Shown piece by piece: positions 10,167 to 19,251 of a stretch of DNA of 64,000 nucleotides. The notes below the pieces were generated by a model. It ran no database searches. It was not told where the DNA came from and saw nothing but the letters and a program-made list of their open reading frames with translations. The translations under genes were made by a program, and so were the position numbers. The stretch comes from Bacteroidales bacterium (GTDB taxonomy: Bacteria > Bacteroidota > Bacteroidia > Bacteroidales > F082), in NCBI GenBank assembly GCA_016282015.1, contig JAEEJS010000007.1:1-64000 (forward strand), given 5' to 3'. Position 1 is the first letter of the stretch; each line of letters starts with the position of its first letter.

Positions 10167-13100
10167 ATGAGGACGAGATTTGCAACTTTATTGAGCGTTA
10201 TGCTGTTGTCACTTACGCTTAACGCGCAGAAAACCCGCATTGGGCAATGGTGGAACGATTTGTCGGTTTATCAGTTCAACAAAATGCCTCCCCGCACAAA
10301 TGTGATACCATATTCTGACGAAAACGGAGTGGAGAATCTGGAATACATGAATTCCAGCTACTACATGAATCTGAACGGATATTGGAAGTTCTTTTTCATA
10401 GAGTCTCCCGAAAAGGAGATAGGGCAGTTCTATTCCAAAGACTTTAACACTAATGATTGGGATTCCATAGCTGTTCCAGGCAACTGGGAGCTTAACGGTT
10501 TTGGCACTCCGGTTTATGTGAACGCCAGAAACGAGTTTACTTCCAATCCTCCATATGCGCCTATGGATTACAACCCTGTGGGCCGCTACCGTCACGATTT
10601 TAATGTACCGAAAGACTGGGACGGACGTAAGATTTATCTCAACTTCGGAGCCGTCAAGTCGGCATTCTATCTATGGATAAACGGCAAATTTGTCGGCTAT
10701 TCTGAAGACTCCAAGACACCGGCCGAATTCGATGTGACCCCATATGTGAAAGCCGGTTCTGAAAACTTCCTGGCGGTTGAGGCATACCGTTTCAGTGACG
10801 GCTCATACCTCGAGGCTCAGGATTTCTGGCGTATGAGCGGCATCACCCGTGATGTGGTGCTTTACTCCAAGCCCAAGCTTAACATTTCCGATTTCTTTGT
10901 GAAAGCCGGTTTGGATGAGAATTACGAAAACGGCACTTTGGATATGTCGGTCGACATCAATTTCGATAAAATGCCAAGCAAATGCACAGTCGAAATTATC
11001 TTGACAGGCCTTGACAAATCGGGCGAGAGGATAAACAAAGTCATCAGCCGTGAGGTTAGTAAAAAAGACCTTAAGAAATTCAAAAAGAGCAAGATATACA
11101 CTCTTAACCTAAAACAGCAGGTCATTAAGGACGTGTTGCCTTGGTCGGCCGAGACACCGAATCTTTATACTTTGAAGATTAGAATAAAAGAAAAGGACAA
11201 GGTTCTCGAGACCGTAGGCGCCAAGATTGGCTTCCGCACTGTTGAGATACGCGACGGACTGCTGAAGGTGAACGGTCAGGTAGTGATGATAAAAGGCGTG
11301 AACCGTCATGAGCACCACGGAGAGACCGGTCAGTGCATAGACCGTAAAATCATGATGGAAGACATCAAGATTATGCTTTCCAACAATATCAATGCCGTGC
11401 GTACCAGCCACTATCCGGACGATATTTTTTGGTATGAGCTTTGCGACAAATATGGCATTTACGTCATAGACGAAGCCAATAACGAGTCACATCCCCAGGG
11501 CTATGGCGAAAACAGCCTTGCCAAGAAAGACGAGTGGAAAGATGTGTTCCTGTACAGATGCAAAAACATGGTGGAGCGCGACAAAAACCATCCTTCAATA
11601 ATTGTGTGGTCGGTTGGCAACGAATGTGGCAACGGAGTCTGCACCAAGGCCTGCTACGACTGGATGAAACAGCGTGACACCCGTCCGGTGATATGTGAGC
11701 GTGCCATCTACGACTATAACACGGATTACATAGGTCTGATGTATGCCAGCGTAGACTACCTGACACGCTTTGCCGAGGAGCATCTCGACTCGCTCAACCG
11801 TCCGTTTATTTTGGTGGAATACTGCCATGCCATGGGTAACAGCTGCGGCGGTTTGCAGGATTATATGGAAGTTTTCGAGAAATACCCTCAGCTGCAGGGC
11901 GGCTGCATCTGGGACTTCGTCGACCAGACAATCTTACGTTATGACCCCAATACCAGCACTCAGTGGTATGCTGCAGGCGGCGATTTGGGTAACATTCCAA
12001 ACTGCGGCAACGACGACAGCTTCTGTGTGAACGGACTCATTACCAGCGACCGTCAGGAGCATCATCATATGGCAGAGGTGAAGAAAGCCTATCAGAACAT
12101 AAAGGTTCAGCCTATCGACTTGGTGAACGGAGTATTTAATGTGGAAAATCATTTCCAATTCCGCAACCTGAGCGATTTCGAGTGCATCTATAAAGTTTTA
12201 TCGAATGAAAAAATCCTGCAACGTGGCAGAATAACTCTTGACTGCAAGCCTGGCGAGACTCAGAAGGTTTTCGTCATGATGCCTGAATCACTTTTGTTCA
12301 CTGACAAACCCAACCAGGAATTCTTTATAAATTTCTCGTTCAGGCTGAAGAAAGACGATGGCTTGCTCAAAAGCGGACACGAAGTGGCTTACGAGCAGTT
12401 CCAGTTTGAAACCCCTGTGGTGAAAGCCAAGCCTTTGGAAAAGGTGGCCAAGCTGAATCTGACTCAAAATGAGAATACCATAGTTCTTGGCAACGACAAT
12501 TTCTCGTTTACCATCGACAAGAACGAAGGCATTCCGACATCATTCATTTACAGAGAGGAAGAGCTGCTGGCAGGTGCCATTAGGCCTAACTTCTGGCGTG
12601 CACCGACTCTGAACGACGAGGTGGATGGCAACGGTAAATGCAAATGGGAGGCTGCCGGCTTGAACAACCTTACAGTAGGCCCTAACAAGATGATAGATGT
12701 GAAACGCATAGATGCAGGCCATGTGGCGGTTAGCGTCACTCTCGATATGATGAACCGCAACGAGTTGGTGTTGAAAGTGTCACAAATCTACGAAGTGGAC
12801 GGCGAAGGTAATGTGGTGGTGACAATGAACGTGCAGCCAACCGATAGGGTGGCAACCTTCCCTAAAATCGGCACTCAGATGCTGCTGCCTCTACAATATA
12901 ATAAGGTGATGTATTTTGGTAAAGACACCGAGAATTATCCTGACAGAGCTTTGGCCGGCAGGGTGGGAGTGTACGAGAACAACGCCTCCGACTTCTTTGA
13001 AATGCACGAAGAACCTCAGGAAAGCGGCAACCGTACTGACGTGCGTTGGGTGGCCATCTCAAACAGACTGGGCAAAGGCCTGTTTATCTCTGGCAAGCAG

Positions 13101-14093
13101 AACCTCAACTTCAGCATTTACAGATATTCCGACGCCGATCTTACCAGGGCCAAAAGAATCAATCAGATAAAGCCTGCGGAATATTGGACTGTCAATGTAG
13201 ATTACAAACAGGCTCCTTTGGGAACAGCCACTTGCGGCCCTGATGCCCTCGACAAGTATCTTATCAAAAACGACGTATACGAATACAGTTTCAGAATGCG
13301 TCCTTACGAAGCCGAGGAAGTGAGCCCACAAGAACTCTATAAACAGGGTGTCTTTGATGTGGTTAAAACCCTTCCAATGCCTGAAATTACAGCCTCGTCG
13401 GAGGTCTTCAACCACAAGATGAAAGTTACTGTCAAAGCCAAAGGCAATGCCAAGGTTTACTACACTTTGGACGGAACCGAGCCGACTCAGAACTCCAAGT
13501 TGTACACCCAGCCGTTCGAAATCAACTCAAATGTAACCGTAAAGGCCAAGGCGTATGACGGCAAAGCTGTGCCTTCTTTCACAGCTGTCAAAACCTTTGA
13601 AAGAATTTATATCAAGAACACAACCTTTGAGAAAGAGCCTGCTGAAAACTACTCCGCCAACAAAGCAATTGCTTTGATGGATAAAAAAATAGGCACTCCT
13701 GGCAACTGGAGAGAGAACTGGTTGGGCTTCAACGGTGACAACCTTGATGCCATCATAGAACTCTCCGATCCTATGGAAATACAGGTGCTTTTCATCACTT
13801 ACGGCATAGCTTTTGACCAGTGGGTTTTGGCTCCCAAAAGAATCACAGTGTCGACCTCGACCGACGGAGTCAGGTACACAGAACCTGTAGAAGCTGAATT
13901 TGCCATGTATGACGGCAAAAAAGGAGAGTTTAGACGTGAGGCAAGGGCACTTCTTGGCGAACAGAATGTGCGTTTCATCAAGCTGCATGTTGAGAACTTG
14001 GGAGTGCTGCCCGAGAAACATCCTTATGCAGGTGAGAAGTCCTGGATAATGGTGGACGAACTTAGAATTAATAATGAGAAAAAAATCAAATAA
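10167..14093 (+). CDS. Glycoside hydrolase family 2 beta-galactosidase with C-terminal binding modules
   Basis: 1308 aa, longer than E. coli LacZ (about 1020). A signal peptide (MRTRFATLLSVMLLSLTLNAQ) sends it to the envelope. The GH2 sugar-binding, immunoglobulin-like and TIM-barrel domains are intact: KGVNRHEHH, AVRTSHYP, the acid/base motif WSVGNECGNG (Glu486) and the nucleophile motif LVEYCHAMGN (Glu551). A LacZ-type beta-sandwich (domain 5) follows. Beyond the usual end are a chitobiase C-terminal-like domain (VYYTLDGTEPT, about 1070-1150) and an F5/8 type C-like domain (about 1160-1300, with STDGVRYTEP), both likely for glycan contact. It cleaves terminal beta-galactosides of host or plant glycans. 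No SusC/SusD pair is adjacent; the POT transporter follows by 2 bp. Confidence 0.93.
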   Translation: MRTRFATLLSVMLLSLTLNAQKTRIGQWWNDLSVYQFNKMPPRTNVIPYSDENGVENLEYMNSSYYMNLNGYWKFFFIESPEKEIGQFYSKDFNTNDWDSIAVPGNWELNGFGTPVYVNARNEFTSNPPYAPMDYNPVGRYRHDFNVPKDWDGRKIYLNFGAVKSAFYLWINGKFVGYSEDSKTPAEFDVTPYVKAGSENFLAVEAYRFSDGSYLEAQDFWRMSGITRDVVLYSKPKLNISDFFVKAGLDENYENGTLDMSVDINFDKMPSKCTVEIILTGLDKSGERINKVISREVSKKDLKKFKKSKIYTLNLKQQVIKDVLPWSAETPNLYTLKIRIKEKDKVLETVGAKIGFRTVEIRDGLLKVNGQVVMIKGVNRHEHHGETGQCIDRKIMMEDIKIMLSNNINAVRTSHYPDDIFWYELCDKYGIYVIDEANNESHPQGYGENSLAKKDEWKDVFLYRCKNMVERDKNHPSIIVWSVGNECGNGVCTKACYDWMKQRDTRPVICERAIYDYNTDYIGLMYASVDYLTRFAEEHLDSLNRPFILVEYCHAMGNSCGGLQDYMEVFEKYPQLQGGCIWDFVDQTILRYDPNTSTQWYAAGGDLGNIPNCGNDDSFCVNGLITSDRQEHHHMAEVKKAYQNIKVQPIDLVNGVFNVENHFQFRNLSDFECIYKVLSNEKILQRGRITLDCKPGETQKVFVMMPESLLFTDKPNQEFFINFSFRLKKDDGLLKSGHEVAYEQFQFETPVVKAKPLEKVAKLNLTQNENTIVLGNDNFSFTIDKNEGIPTSFIYREEELLAGAIRPNFWRAPTLNDEVDGNGKCKWEAAGLNNLTVGPNKMIDVKRIDAGHVAVSVTLDMMNRNELVLKVSQIYEVDGEGNVVVTMNVQPTDRVATFPKIGTQMLLPLQYNKVMYFGKDTENYPDRALAGRVGVYENNASDFFEMHEEPQESGNRTDVRWVAISNRLGKGLFISGKQNLNFSIYRYSDADLTRAKRINQIKPAEYWTVNVDYKQAPLGTATCGPDALDKYLIKNDVYEYSFRMRPYEAEEVSPQELYKQGVFDVVKTLPMPEITASSEVFNHKMKVTVKAKGNAKVYYTLDGTEPTQNSKLYTQPFEINSNVTVKAKAYDGKAVPSFTAVKTFERIYIKNTTFEKEPAENYSANKAIALMDKKIGTPGNWRENWLGFNGDNLDAIIELSDPMEIQVLFITYGIAFDQWVLAPKRITVSTSTDGVRYTEPVEAEFAMYDGKKGEFRREARALLGEQNVRFIKLHVENLGVLPEKHPYAGEKSWIMVDELRINNEKKIK

Positions 14094-14095
14094 TT

Positions 14096-15772
14096 ATGTT
14101 TAAAGGTCATCCAAAAGGTTTGTATGCCCTCGCTCTGGCCAATACAGGCGAGCGTTTCGGCTACTATACCATGCTTGCGATTTTCGTATTGTTTCTGCAA
14201 GCAAAATTCGGTCTGACTGCCAGCGCGGCCGGACATTTCTATGGAATATTCCTTGCCGCGGTTTATTTCATGCCTATAGTCGGCGGTTACATAGCCGATA
14301 AATTCTGGGGCTTCGGTAAGACTGTGGTTACTGGTATTCTGGTGATGTTTGCGGGCTATCTGCTGCTTTTCGCTCAGAAAGACGCAGGTGGCAACATGGC
14401 TTTCACCATGATGATACTCGCTTTGCTGTGCATTGCCGTGGGTGCCGGTCTGTTCAAAGGCAACCTTCAGGTGATGGTTGGCAATCTGTACGATGACGCA
14501 CAGTATGCAGCCAAACGTGACGGTGGCTTCAGCCTGTTTTACATGGCCATCAACATTGGCTCCATGTTTGCTCCGACAACAGCTACGGCCGTCACCAACC
14601 TCTTCCTCGGAAAGAGCGGTTTCAGCTACGACGCCAACATCCCTTCGCTGGCACATCTTTATTTGAACGGAACAATTTCACCGGACGGAATGACACGCCT
14701 TGAGAGTCTGGCTTCTGCACAGACTAACTTTACCGGTGACATGGCTGCTTTCTGCACCAATTACATTGACGCATTGTCGGAGTCGTACTGCTACGGCTTC
14801 GGCGTGGCTTGTCTCTCGTTGATACTCTCAATCGCCATCTACTTCGGTTTCCGCAAGTCGTTCAAACATGTAGATGTGCGTAAGGGCGATAAGACCGCTG
14901 CCAATGAGAATGTGGTTGAGCTTACTCCAAAACAGACCAAAGACCGTGTGGTGGCATTATGCCTGGTGTTTGCAGTTGTCATCTTCTTCTGGATGGCATT
15001 CCAGCAAGCCGGCTTGACGCTGACATACTTTGCCCGCGACTACACTTCACCTATTGCCACAGGCTGGACTCGAATCGGCTTTGACGTCTTTACTCTGGCT
15101 ATGATAGCTGTGGGCGTATACGCTTTGTTCGGACTGTTCCAGAGTGACACCAAAAGAGGCAAGATCCTGTCGGGCCTGCTGCTGGCCGCCTGTGTGGCAG
15201 GTGTGTGGTATAAAGCCGCCAATGTGGGCGATTATGTAGTTTTGCTGCCGCAGATTTTCCAACACTTCAACCCGTTCTTTGTGGTTGCTCTGACACCTAT
15301 TTCAATAGCCCTGTTCGGAGCCTTGGCCAAGAGAGGCAAAGAGCCGTCGGCACCTCGCAAGATAGCAATGGGCATGTTGGTCGCTGCTTTGGGTTATTGT
15401 GTAATGGCCGCCGCCTCAATAGGCTTGCCGGCACCTAAAACTCTTGCTGCTACCGGCGGCGTGAGTCCGTTGCTGGTATCGCCTAACTGGCTTATCTCGA
15501 CCTATCTGGTGCTTACTTTTGGCGAGCTTCTGCTCAGTCCGATGGGTATATCTTTCGTCTCGAAAGTGGCGCCTCCGAAACTCAAAGGTTTGATGATGGG
15601 ACTGTGGTTCGGCGCCACAGCCATAGGCAACTACCTTACTTCGGTCATCAGCTCCATTTGGAATACCGGTCTCTCTCTGGTTATGATCTGGGGGGTGCTC
15701 ATCATACTGTGTGTGGTCTCGGCCATCTTTATGTTCTCTATGATGAAGCGACTGGAAAATGCAACGAAATAA
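14096..15772 (+). CDS. POT/PTR-family proton-dependent oligopeptide transporter
   Basis: 558 aa with 12-14 predicted transmembrane helices. The N-terminus has the family hallmark ERFGYYTM, and the PTR2 signature region FYMAINIGSM follows. The loop GGYIADKFWGFGKTVVTG is the MFS A-motif equivalent. It imports di- and tripeptides driven by protons. It starts 2 bp after the beta-galactosidase gene and ends in a strong terminator hairpin (15771-15800) shared with the convergent arginine deiminase gene. A peptide importer fits the amino-acid-fermenting gene set elsewhere in the window. Confidence 0.93.
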   Translation: MFKGHPKGLYALALANTGERFGYYTMLAIFVLFLQAKFGLTASAAGHFYGIFLAAVYFMPIVGGYIADKFWGFGKTVVTGILVMFAGYLLLFAQKDAGGNMAFTMMILALLCIAVGAGLFKGNLQVMVGNLYDDAQYAAKRDGGFSLFYMAINIGSMFAPTTATAVTNLFLGKSGFSYDANIPSLAHLYLNGTISPDGMTRLESLASAQTNFTGDMAAFCTNYIDALSESYCYGFGVACLSLILSIAIYFGFRKSFKHVDVRKGDKTAANENVVELTPKQTKDRVVALCLVFAVVIFFWMAFQQAGLTLTYFARDYTSPIATGWTRIGFDVFTLAMIAVGVYALFGLFQSDTKRGKILSGLLLAACVAGVWYKAANVGDYVVLLPQIFQHFNPFFVVALTPISIALFGALAKRGKEPSAPRKIAMGMLVAALGYCVMAAASIGLPAPKTLAATGGVSPLLVSPNWLISTYLVLTFGELLLSPMGISFVSKVAPPKLKGLMMGLWFGATAIGNYLTSVISSIWNTGLSLVMIWGVLIILCVVSAIFMFSMMKRLENATK

Positions 15773-15800
15773 AAAATGGCGCCGAGGCGCCATTTTTTTT
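15771..15800. terminator. Bidirectional intrinsic terminator
   Basis: A-tract, GGCGCC, two-base spacer, GGCGCC, T-tract: a perfect hairpin with T runs in both directions. It lies between the ends of the convergent POT transporter and arginine deiminase genes and overlaps both stop codons. Confidence 0.9.
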
Positions 15801-17034
15801 ATACTGTCTGTCTGAGTATCGGCATTGTCATGCATCTTGCACCGCCACCGCCGCGGCAGAGCTCGTTGCCTTCAAAGGCTACAACGCAACGTTTGCTGTT
15901 GTCAACGCTGACCTTTCCTGAAGCCACATCGGCGGCTTTGAGAATGTCGAAACCGTTTTTGCTCAATGCTTCTATAGTGTTGTAGTTTCTGGCATAACCT
16001 AACACCTTACCAGGGGCGAAGGCGAAGAAGTTGGCGCCACTGTGCCACTGCTCTCGAGGACCGGCGTAATCGTCGCCACCGCCGCAGAACACAGGCTCCA
16101 AAGGCATGCCGAGCTTGTTCAAAGCATCGACAAGGTTCTTTTCTTCGCTGATTTTGGTATAATCATGTCCATTGACTTCGTAGTGTATGGTCTTGAATGC
16201 TTCATTCATGATGACTGGCTTGTATGCCATGCAACGGTCTCTGTCGAGTAGAGTGAACACCATGTCGAGGTGAATGAATGAGTCAGGTTCAAGAGGCAGC
16301 TGCTGCATAATCAGGTGACGCACTCCGCCAAGGCTGCGCAAATGCTCAACCATAGCGTCTATGCCTTCCTTGCTGGTGCGGGCACCACAGCCGCTCAAAA
16401 TAATGTCGTGACGGGCTATTTCCACATCGCCGCCTTCAACGCTGCCGATACCGCTAATGCTGTAGCGTTCAATAGGGTTGATAGTCTCCACGTCAATCAT
16501 CGATGAATGTTTGAAGATAGCGTCCCATAACATGGTCTCGCGGTCGCGAACATCGGTGGCCATCTTGCTGATCATGATGTTGTTGTACATGGTGACGGCA
16601 GCGTCGCGCATGAAAAAGAGATTTGGGATAGGAGGCAGGAGGTAACGCTCATAGAAGCTGTCGTTTTCGTAGCCCTCAATGAGAACTGTGGCCAGACGTT
16701 CCACATCGAAACTGTCGAGCAATTCCTTCAGATACTGAAGTTTTTCACGTTCCAAAATACGGGTTACCAGGTTTTCTCTAACTTCCTGCTTCTTTAAAAT
16801 ATCAACCAACAAATCCTTGAAAGTTAACACATTGGTCACCTTACGCAAGCTTCCTTCAAAGTCGCGGTAGTTGGCCATAGCTTCGTGATAGTTTAGGATG
16901 TCGCTAAAAAGGAATTTGTGGGCGTTCTCAGGGGTCATGTGCTCAATCTCCTTACCCGGAGCGTGCAGAATGACATAGTCTAGTTTTCCAATCTCTGATT
17001 CAACACAAGGCTTTACGCATCGAAAATAATCCAT
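15799..17034 (-). CDS. arcA: Arginine deiminase
   Basis: 411 aa, the usual length. Guanidino-group-modifying fold: PNLFFMRDAA (substrate Asp), EGGDVE, HLDMVFTLLD with the catalytic His, HSGANFFAFAPGKVLGY, and the C-terminal GGGARCMTMP with nucleophile Cys401. It hydrolyses arginine to citrulline and ammonia, the first step of the ATP-yielding ADI pathway. Ornithine carbamoyltransferase and carbamate kinase genes are not adjacent, so the pathway would depend on genes elsewhere or the enzyme serves acid or nitrogen metabolism. A promoter box lies 25 bp upstream (17059-17066). Confidence 0.95.
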   Translation of the reverse strand: MDYFRCVKPCVESEIGKLDYVILHAPGKEIEHMTPENAHKFLFSDILNYHEAMANYRDFEGSLRKVTNVLTFKDLLVDILKKQEVRENLVTRILEREKLQYLKELLDSFDVERLATVLIEGYENDSFYERYLLPPIPNLFFMRDAAVTMYNNIMISKMATDVRDRETMLWDAIFKHSSMIDVETINPIERYSISGIGSVEGGDVEIARHDIILSGCGARTSKEGIDAMVEHLRSLGGVRHLIMQQLPLEPDSFIHLDMVFTLLDRDRCMAYKPVIMNEAFKTIHYEVNGHDYTKISEEKNLVDALNKLGMPLEPVFCGGGDDYAGPREQWHSGANFFAFAPGKVLGYARNYNTIEALSKNGFDILKAADVASGKVSVDNSKRCVVAFEGNELCRGGGGARCMTMPILRQTV

Positions 17035-17058
17035 AAAATATTATTTAGAAATAGACTG

Positions 17059-17066
17059 CAAAAATA
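17059..17066 (-). promoter_or_regulatory. Bacteroidota -7 promoter box (TATTTTTG)
   Basis: TATTTTTG on the minus strand, 25 bp before the arcA start codon. It matches the TAnnTTTG consensus. Confidence 0.55.
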
Positions 17067-17103
17067 CGATTTTTTTTGAAAATAAAAAGAAAAAAACTCC
17101 AAA

Positions 17104-17619
17104 CTAATACAACTCGATAAACTCGTATCCGTTTCCCATGGCATCCAAAAACTTCACCAAATCGGTGGTTTTGATGACGCAGGTTCCGGTGTTGTCGTTA
17201 GGGTGGAAGCTGATATATTCACGGTCAAGCAGGTTTTTGTCGAGATACAGATACACATGGTGCTCCTCGTCGTTGATGATGCCGAAAGGGGAGACGCTGC
17301 CCGGTTTCAGCCCAAGATATTTGTCCATGCGGGCCTCCGAGGCAAAGCTTAACTTACCTTGCTTGAGACGGTGCTCCAAATCATGTATGGCGAGCTGTTG
17401 CATGCAGTCGAAAATCACCAGATAATGACGGTTTCCCTTGTGATTGCGGAAAAACAGATTCTTGCAGTGAGTCCACTCAAACTTGCCCCAATACTGCAAG
17501 GCGTCCTCTATGGTCGGAAGCGGTGGATGGAATATTAATTGAAACGGAATTCCCAGCTCGTTCAGCTTGTCGACAACCTTCCGTTGCCGCTCTGATAATT
17601 CATGATTAAACTCGTTCAT
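17104..17619 (-). CDS. ProX-like (YbaK-fold) aminoacyl-tRNA deacylase
   Basis: 171 aa from ATG 17619. YbaK/ProRS-editing fold: FHPPLPTIEDAL near the N-terminus, CKNLFFRNHKGNRHYLVIFD, KLSFASEARMDKYLGLKPGSVSPFGIIND and the C-terminal HPNDNTGTCVIKTTDLVKFL; this pattern is typical of PrdX/ProX, which removes alanine wrongly attached to tRNA-Pro. The ATG at 17643 in the same frame lies inside a tandemly repeated intergenic element, so the inner ATG is preferred. The protein acts in the cytoplasm in translation quality control. Confidence 0.9.
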   Translation of the reverse strand: MNEFNHELSERQRKVVDKLNELGIPFQLIFHPPLPTIEDALQYWGKFEWTHCKNLFFRNHKGNRHYLVIFDCMQQLAIHDLEHRLKQGKLSFASEARMDKYLGLKPGSVSPFGIINDEEHHVYLYLDKNLLDREYISFHPNDNTGTCVIKTTDLVKFLDAMGNGYEFIELY

Positions 17620-17648
17620 GTTAAAAAAATATCTCAAAACCATGCGAA

Positions 17649-17801
17649 TTATTACTCCGAGTGAGCCCTTGAGGTCTCACAGTCGTAATTCTTCGCATGG
17701 TTTCTCCCATTACTTAAAAATCTATTTTATTACTCCGAGTGAGCCCTTGAGGTCTCACAGTCGTAATTCTTCGCATGGTTTCTCCCATTACTTAAAAATC
17801 T
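17649..17801. repeat. Tandem duplication, two 75-bp copies with a 78-bp period
   Basis: Copies at 17649-17723 and 17727-17801 appear identical. The second copy contains the last codons and stop of the SPFH gene (stop 17788-17790), so the gene's 3' end is duplicated downstream of itself. Positions 17641-17699 also form a long imperfect palindrome with matching ends CATGCGAA and TTCGCATG. No gene fits in the copies. Confidence 0.9.
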
Positions 17802-18756
17802 CTTTGATGCCTCCGATCGAGCCAAGCAAATTCGTTGCCTCGTAAGGTATGTAGACTGTCTTGTTATCTTTGCCGCTGGTCATTTCCTTCAAAGTCTCTA
17901 TATACTTTGTGGCAAGCAGATATGATGCCGGGTCGGTCTTTGTGGCTTTGATGGCGTCGGCTACAAGCTGAATGGCTTTGGCTTCCGCTTCGGCTTGCAT
18001 GATTTTTGCCTTGGCAACACCTTCAGCCTCGAGCAAGGTCGACTGCTTTACAGCCTCAGCCTTGTTGATGGCCGATGTCTTTTCACCTTCTGAATTCAAA
18101 ATAGCTGACTGTTTCTCACCTTCAGCCTTAAGGATCTCAGCACGACGGTTACGCTCGGCCTGCATCTGTTTTTCCATGGCCTGACGCACTGTTTCAGGTG
18201 GTGTGATATCTTGAAGCTCAACGCGGTTGACCTTAACACCCCATTTGTTGGTGGCGTCGTCCAACACTGTGCGAAGCTTGGCGTTGATGGTGTCGCGTGA
18301 GGTCAGTGTCTCATCGAGTTCCAGCTCGCCAATGACGTTACGCAGTGTGGTCTGAGTCAGCTTTTCGATGGCGTTCGGGAGGTTGTCGATTTCATACACC
18401 GACTTGACCGGGTCAACAATCTGGAAATACAGCAAGGCGTTGATTTCCGTTGTGACGTTGTCCTTTGTAATCACATTCTGCTTCGGGAAGTCGTACACTT
18501 GCTCGCGGAGGTCAATCTTTGCCGTCTCGCTCATGCGCACAATCTGGCGTCCCTGATAGCCTTCAGCTACTTTTCTTGTGGTGATGACTTTAGGACGGTC
18601 GATGATGGGCCAAATGATATTCAAACCTGCAGGAAGCACCTTGTGGAACTTACCGAGGCGTTCAATTACTCTTGTCTCTGACTGCGGGACTACCAGAAGT
18701 CCTGCCAATGCGAAGATTATGACAATCGCCGCAATAACTATAACTACGTAAATCAT
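17788..18756 (-). CDS. SPFH/stomatin-like membrane protease-associated protein (QmcA/paraslipin type)
   Basis: 322 aa. One N-terminal transmembrane helix (about 3-24), then a band-7/SPFH domain (SETRVIERLGKFHKVLPAGLNIIWP), a long Ala/Glu-rich coiled coil (about 195-260, with AERNRRAEILKAEGEKQSAI) and a short C-terminal tail. SPFH proteins form oligomeric rings in the inner membrane and often partner NfeD proteins; the NfeD gene is 2 bp upstream. The function is probably membrane microdomain or protein quality control. The last codons lie inside the 75-bp tandem duplication. Confidence 0.92.
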   Translation of the reverse strand: MIYVVIVIAAIVIIFALAGLLVVPQSETRVIERLGKFHKVLPAGLNIIWPIIDRPKVITTRKVAEGYQGRQIVRMSETAKIDLREQVYDFPKQNVITKDNVTTEINALLYFQIVDPVKSVYEIDNLPNAIEKLTQTTLRNVIGELELDETLTSRDTINAKLRTVLDDATNKWGVKVNRVELQDITPPETVRQAMEKQMQAERNRRAEILKAEGEKQSAILNSEGEKTSAINKAEAVKQSTLLEAEGVAKAKIMQAEAEAKAIQLVADAIKATKTDPASYLLATKYIETLKEMTSGKDNKTVYIPYEATNLLGSIGGIKEIFK

Positions 18757-18758
18757 GG

Positions 18759-19196
18759 TTAAATTTTGTTAACGGTTAGTATTATGCTTTCGAAAGACTC
18801 TATTATCACTTTTTGACCGACTTCGGCCGCTGTGCCGTCGACTGTCTGGGCTTTCCAGTCGTCTCCGTCTATTTTTACCCTGCCATAGCCGCCTTCCTCT
18901 ATGCGTTCAGTTACCACGGCGGTCTTGCCGATAATGCTGTCCATGTTGGTTTTTACATCGCTGCCGTTAGTCCGTTTTTCGATGATTTTCATCACGAAAG
19001 GACGGATGAAGATAAAGGCCAGGAAGGTGCCGACCGCAAATGCCACAACCTGCCAGGTAAGTGACAGCTCGCATGCCGCCAGTATTGCTCCGAACACACA
19101 GCCTACCGAGAAACAAGCCACGGCAAAGCCACTCGTGAAAATCTCAATGATCACGAACACCGCAGCAACCAAAAGCCAAATTTGCCAAATAGTCAT
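18759..19196 (-). CDS. NfeD-family membrane protein
   Basis: 145 aa. Two to three hydrophobic segments in residues 1-80 are followed by the NfeD OB-fold domain (IGKTAVVTERIEEGGYGRVKI, then DDWKAQ and VGQKVIIESFESIILTV). This is the short form without a ClpP-like protease domain. It pairs with SPFH proteins in the inner membrane; the stomatin-like gene starts 2 bp downstream and the two clearly form an operon, with a promoter box 36 bp before this gene. Confidence 0.93.
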   Translation of the reverse strand: MTIWQIWLLVAAVFVIIEIFTSGFAVACFSVGCVFGAILAACELSLTWQVVAFAVGTFLAFIFIRPFVMKIIEKRTNGSDVKTNMDSIIGKTAVVTERIEEGGYGRVKIDGDDWKAQTVDGTAAEVGQKVIIESFESIILTVNKI

Positions 19197-19232
19197 AATT
19201 GTAAGATTTAAGATTTAATGATTTTGTTTTTG

Positions 19233-19240
19233 CAAAAATA
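19233..19240 (-). promoter_or_regulatory. Bacteroidota -7 promoter box (TATTTTTG)
   Basis: TATTTTTG on the minus strand, 36 bp before the NfeD start; likely drives the NfeD-SPFH operon. Confidence 0.5.
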
Positions 19241-19251
19241 TGAAATATTTT

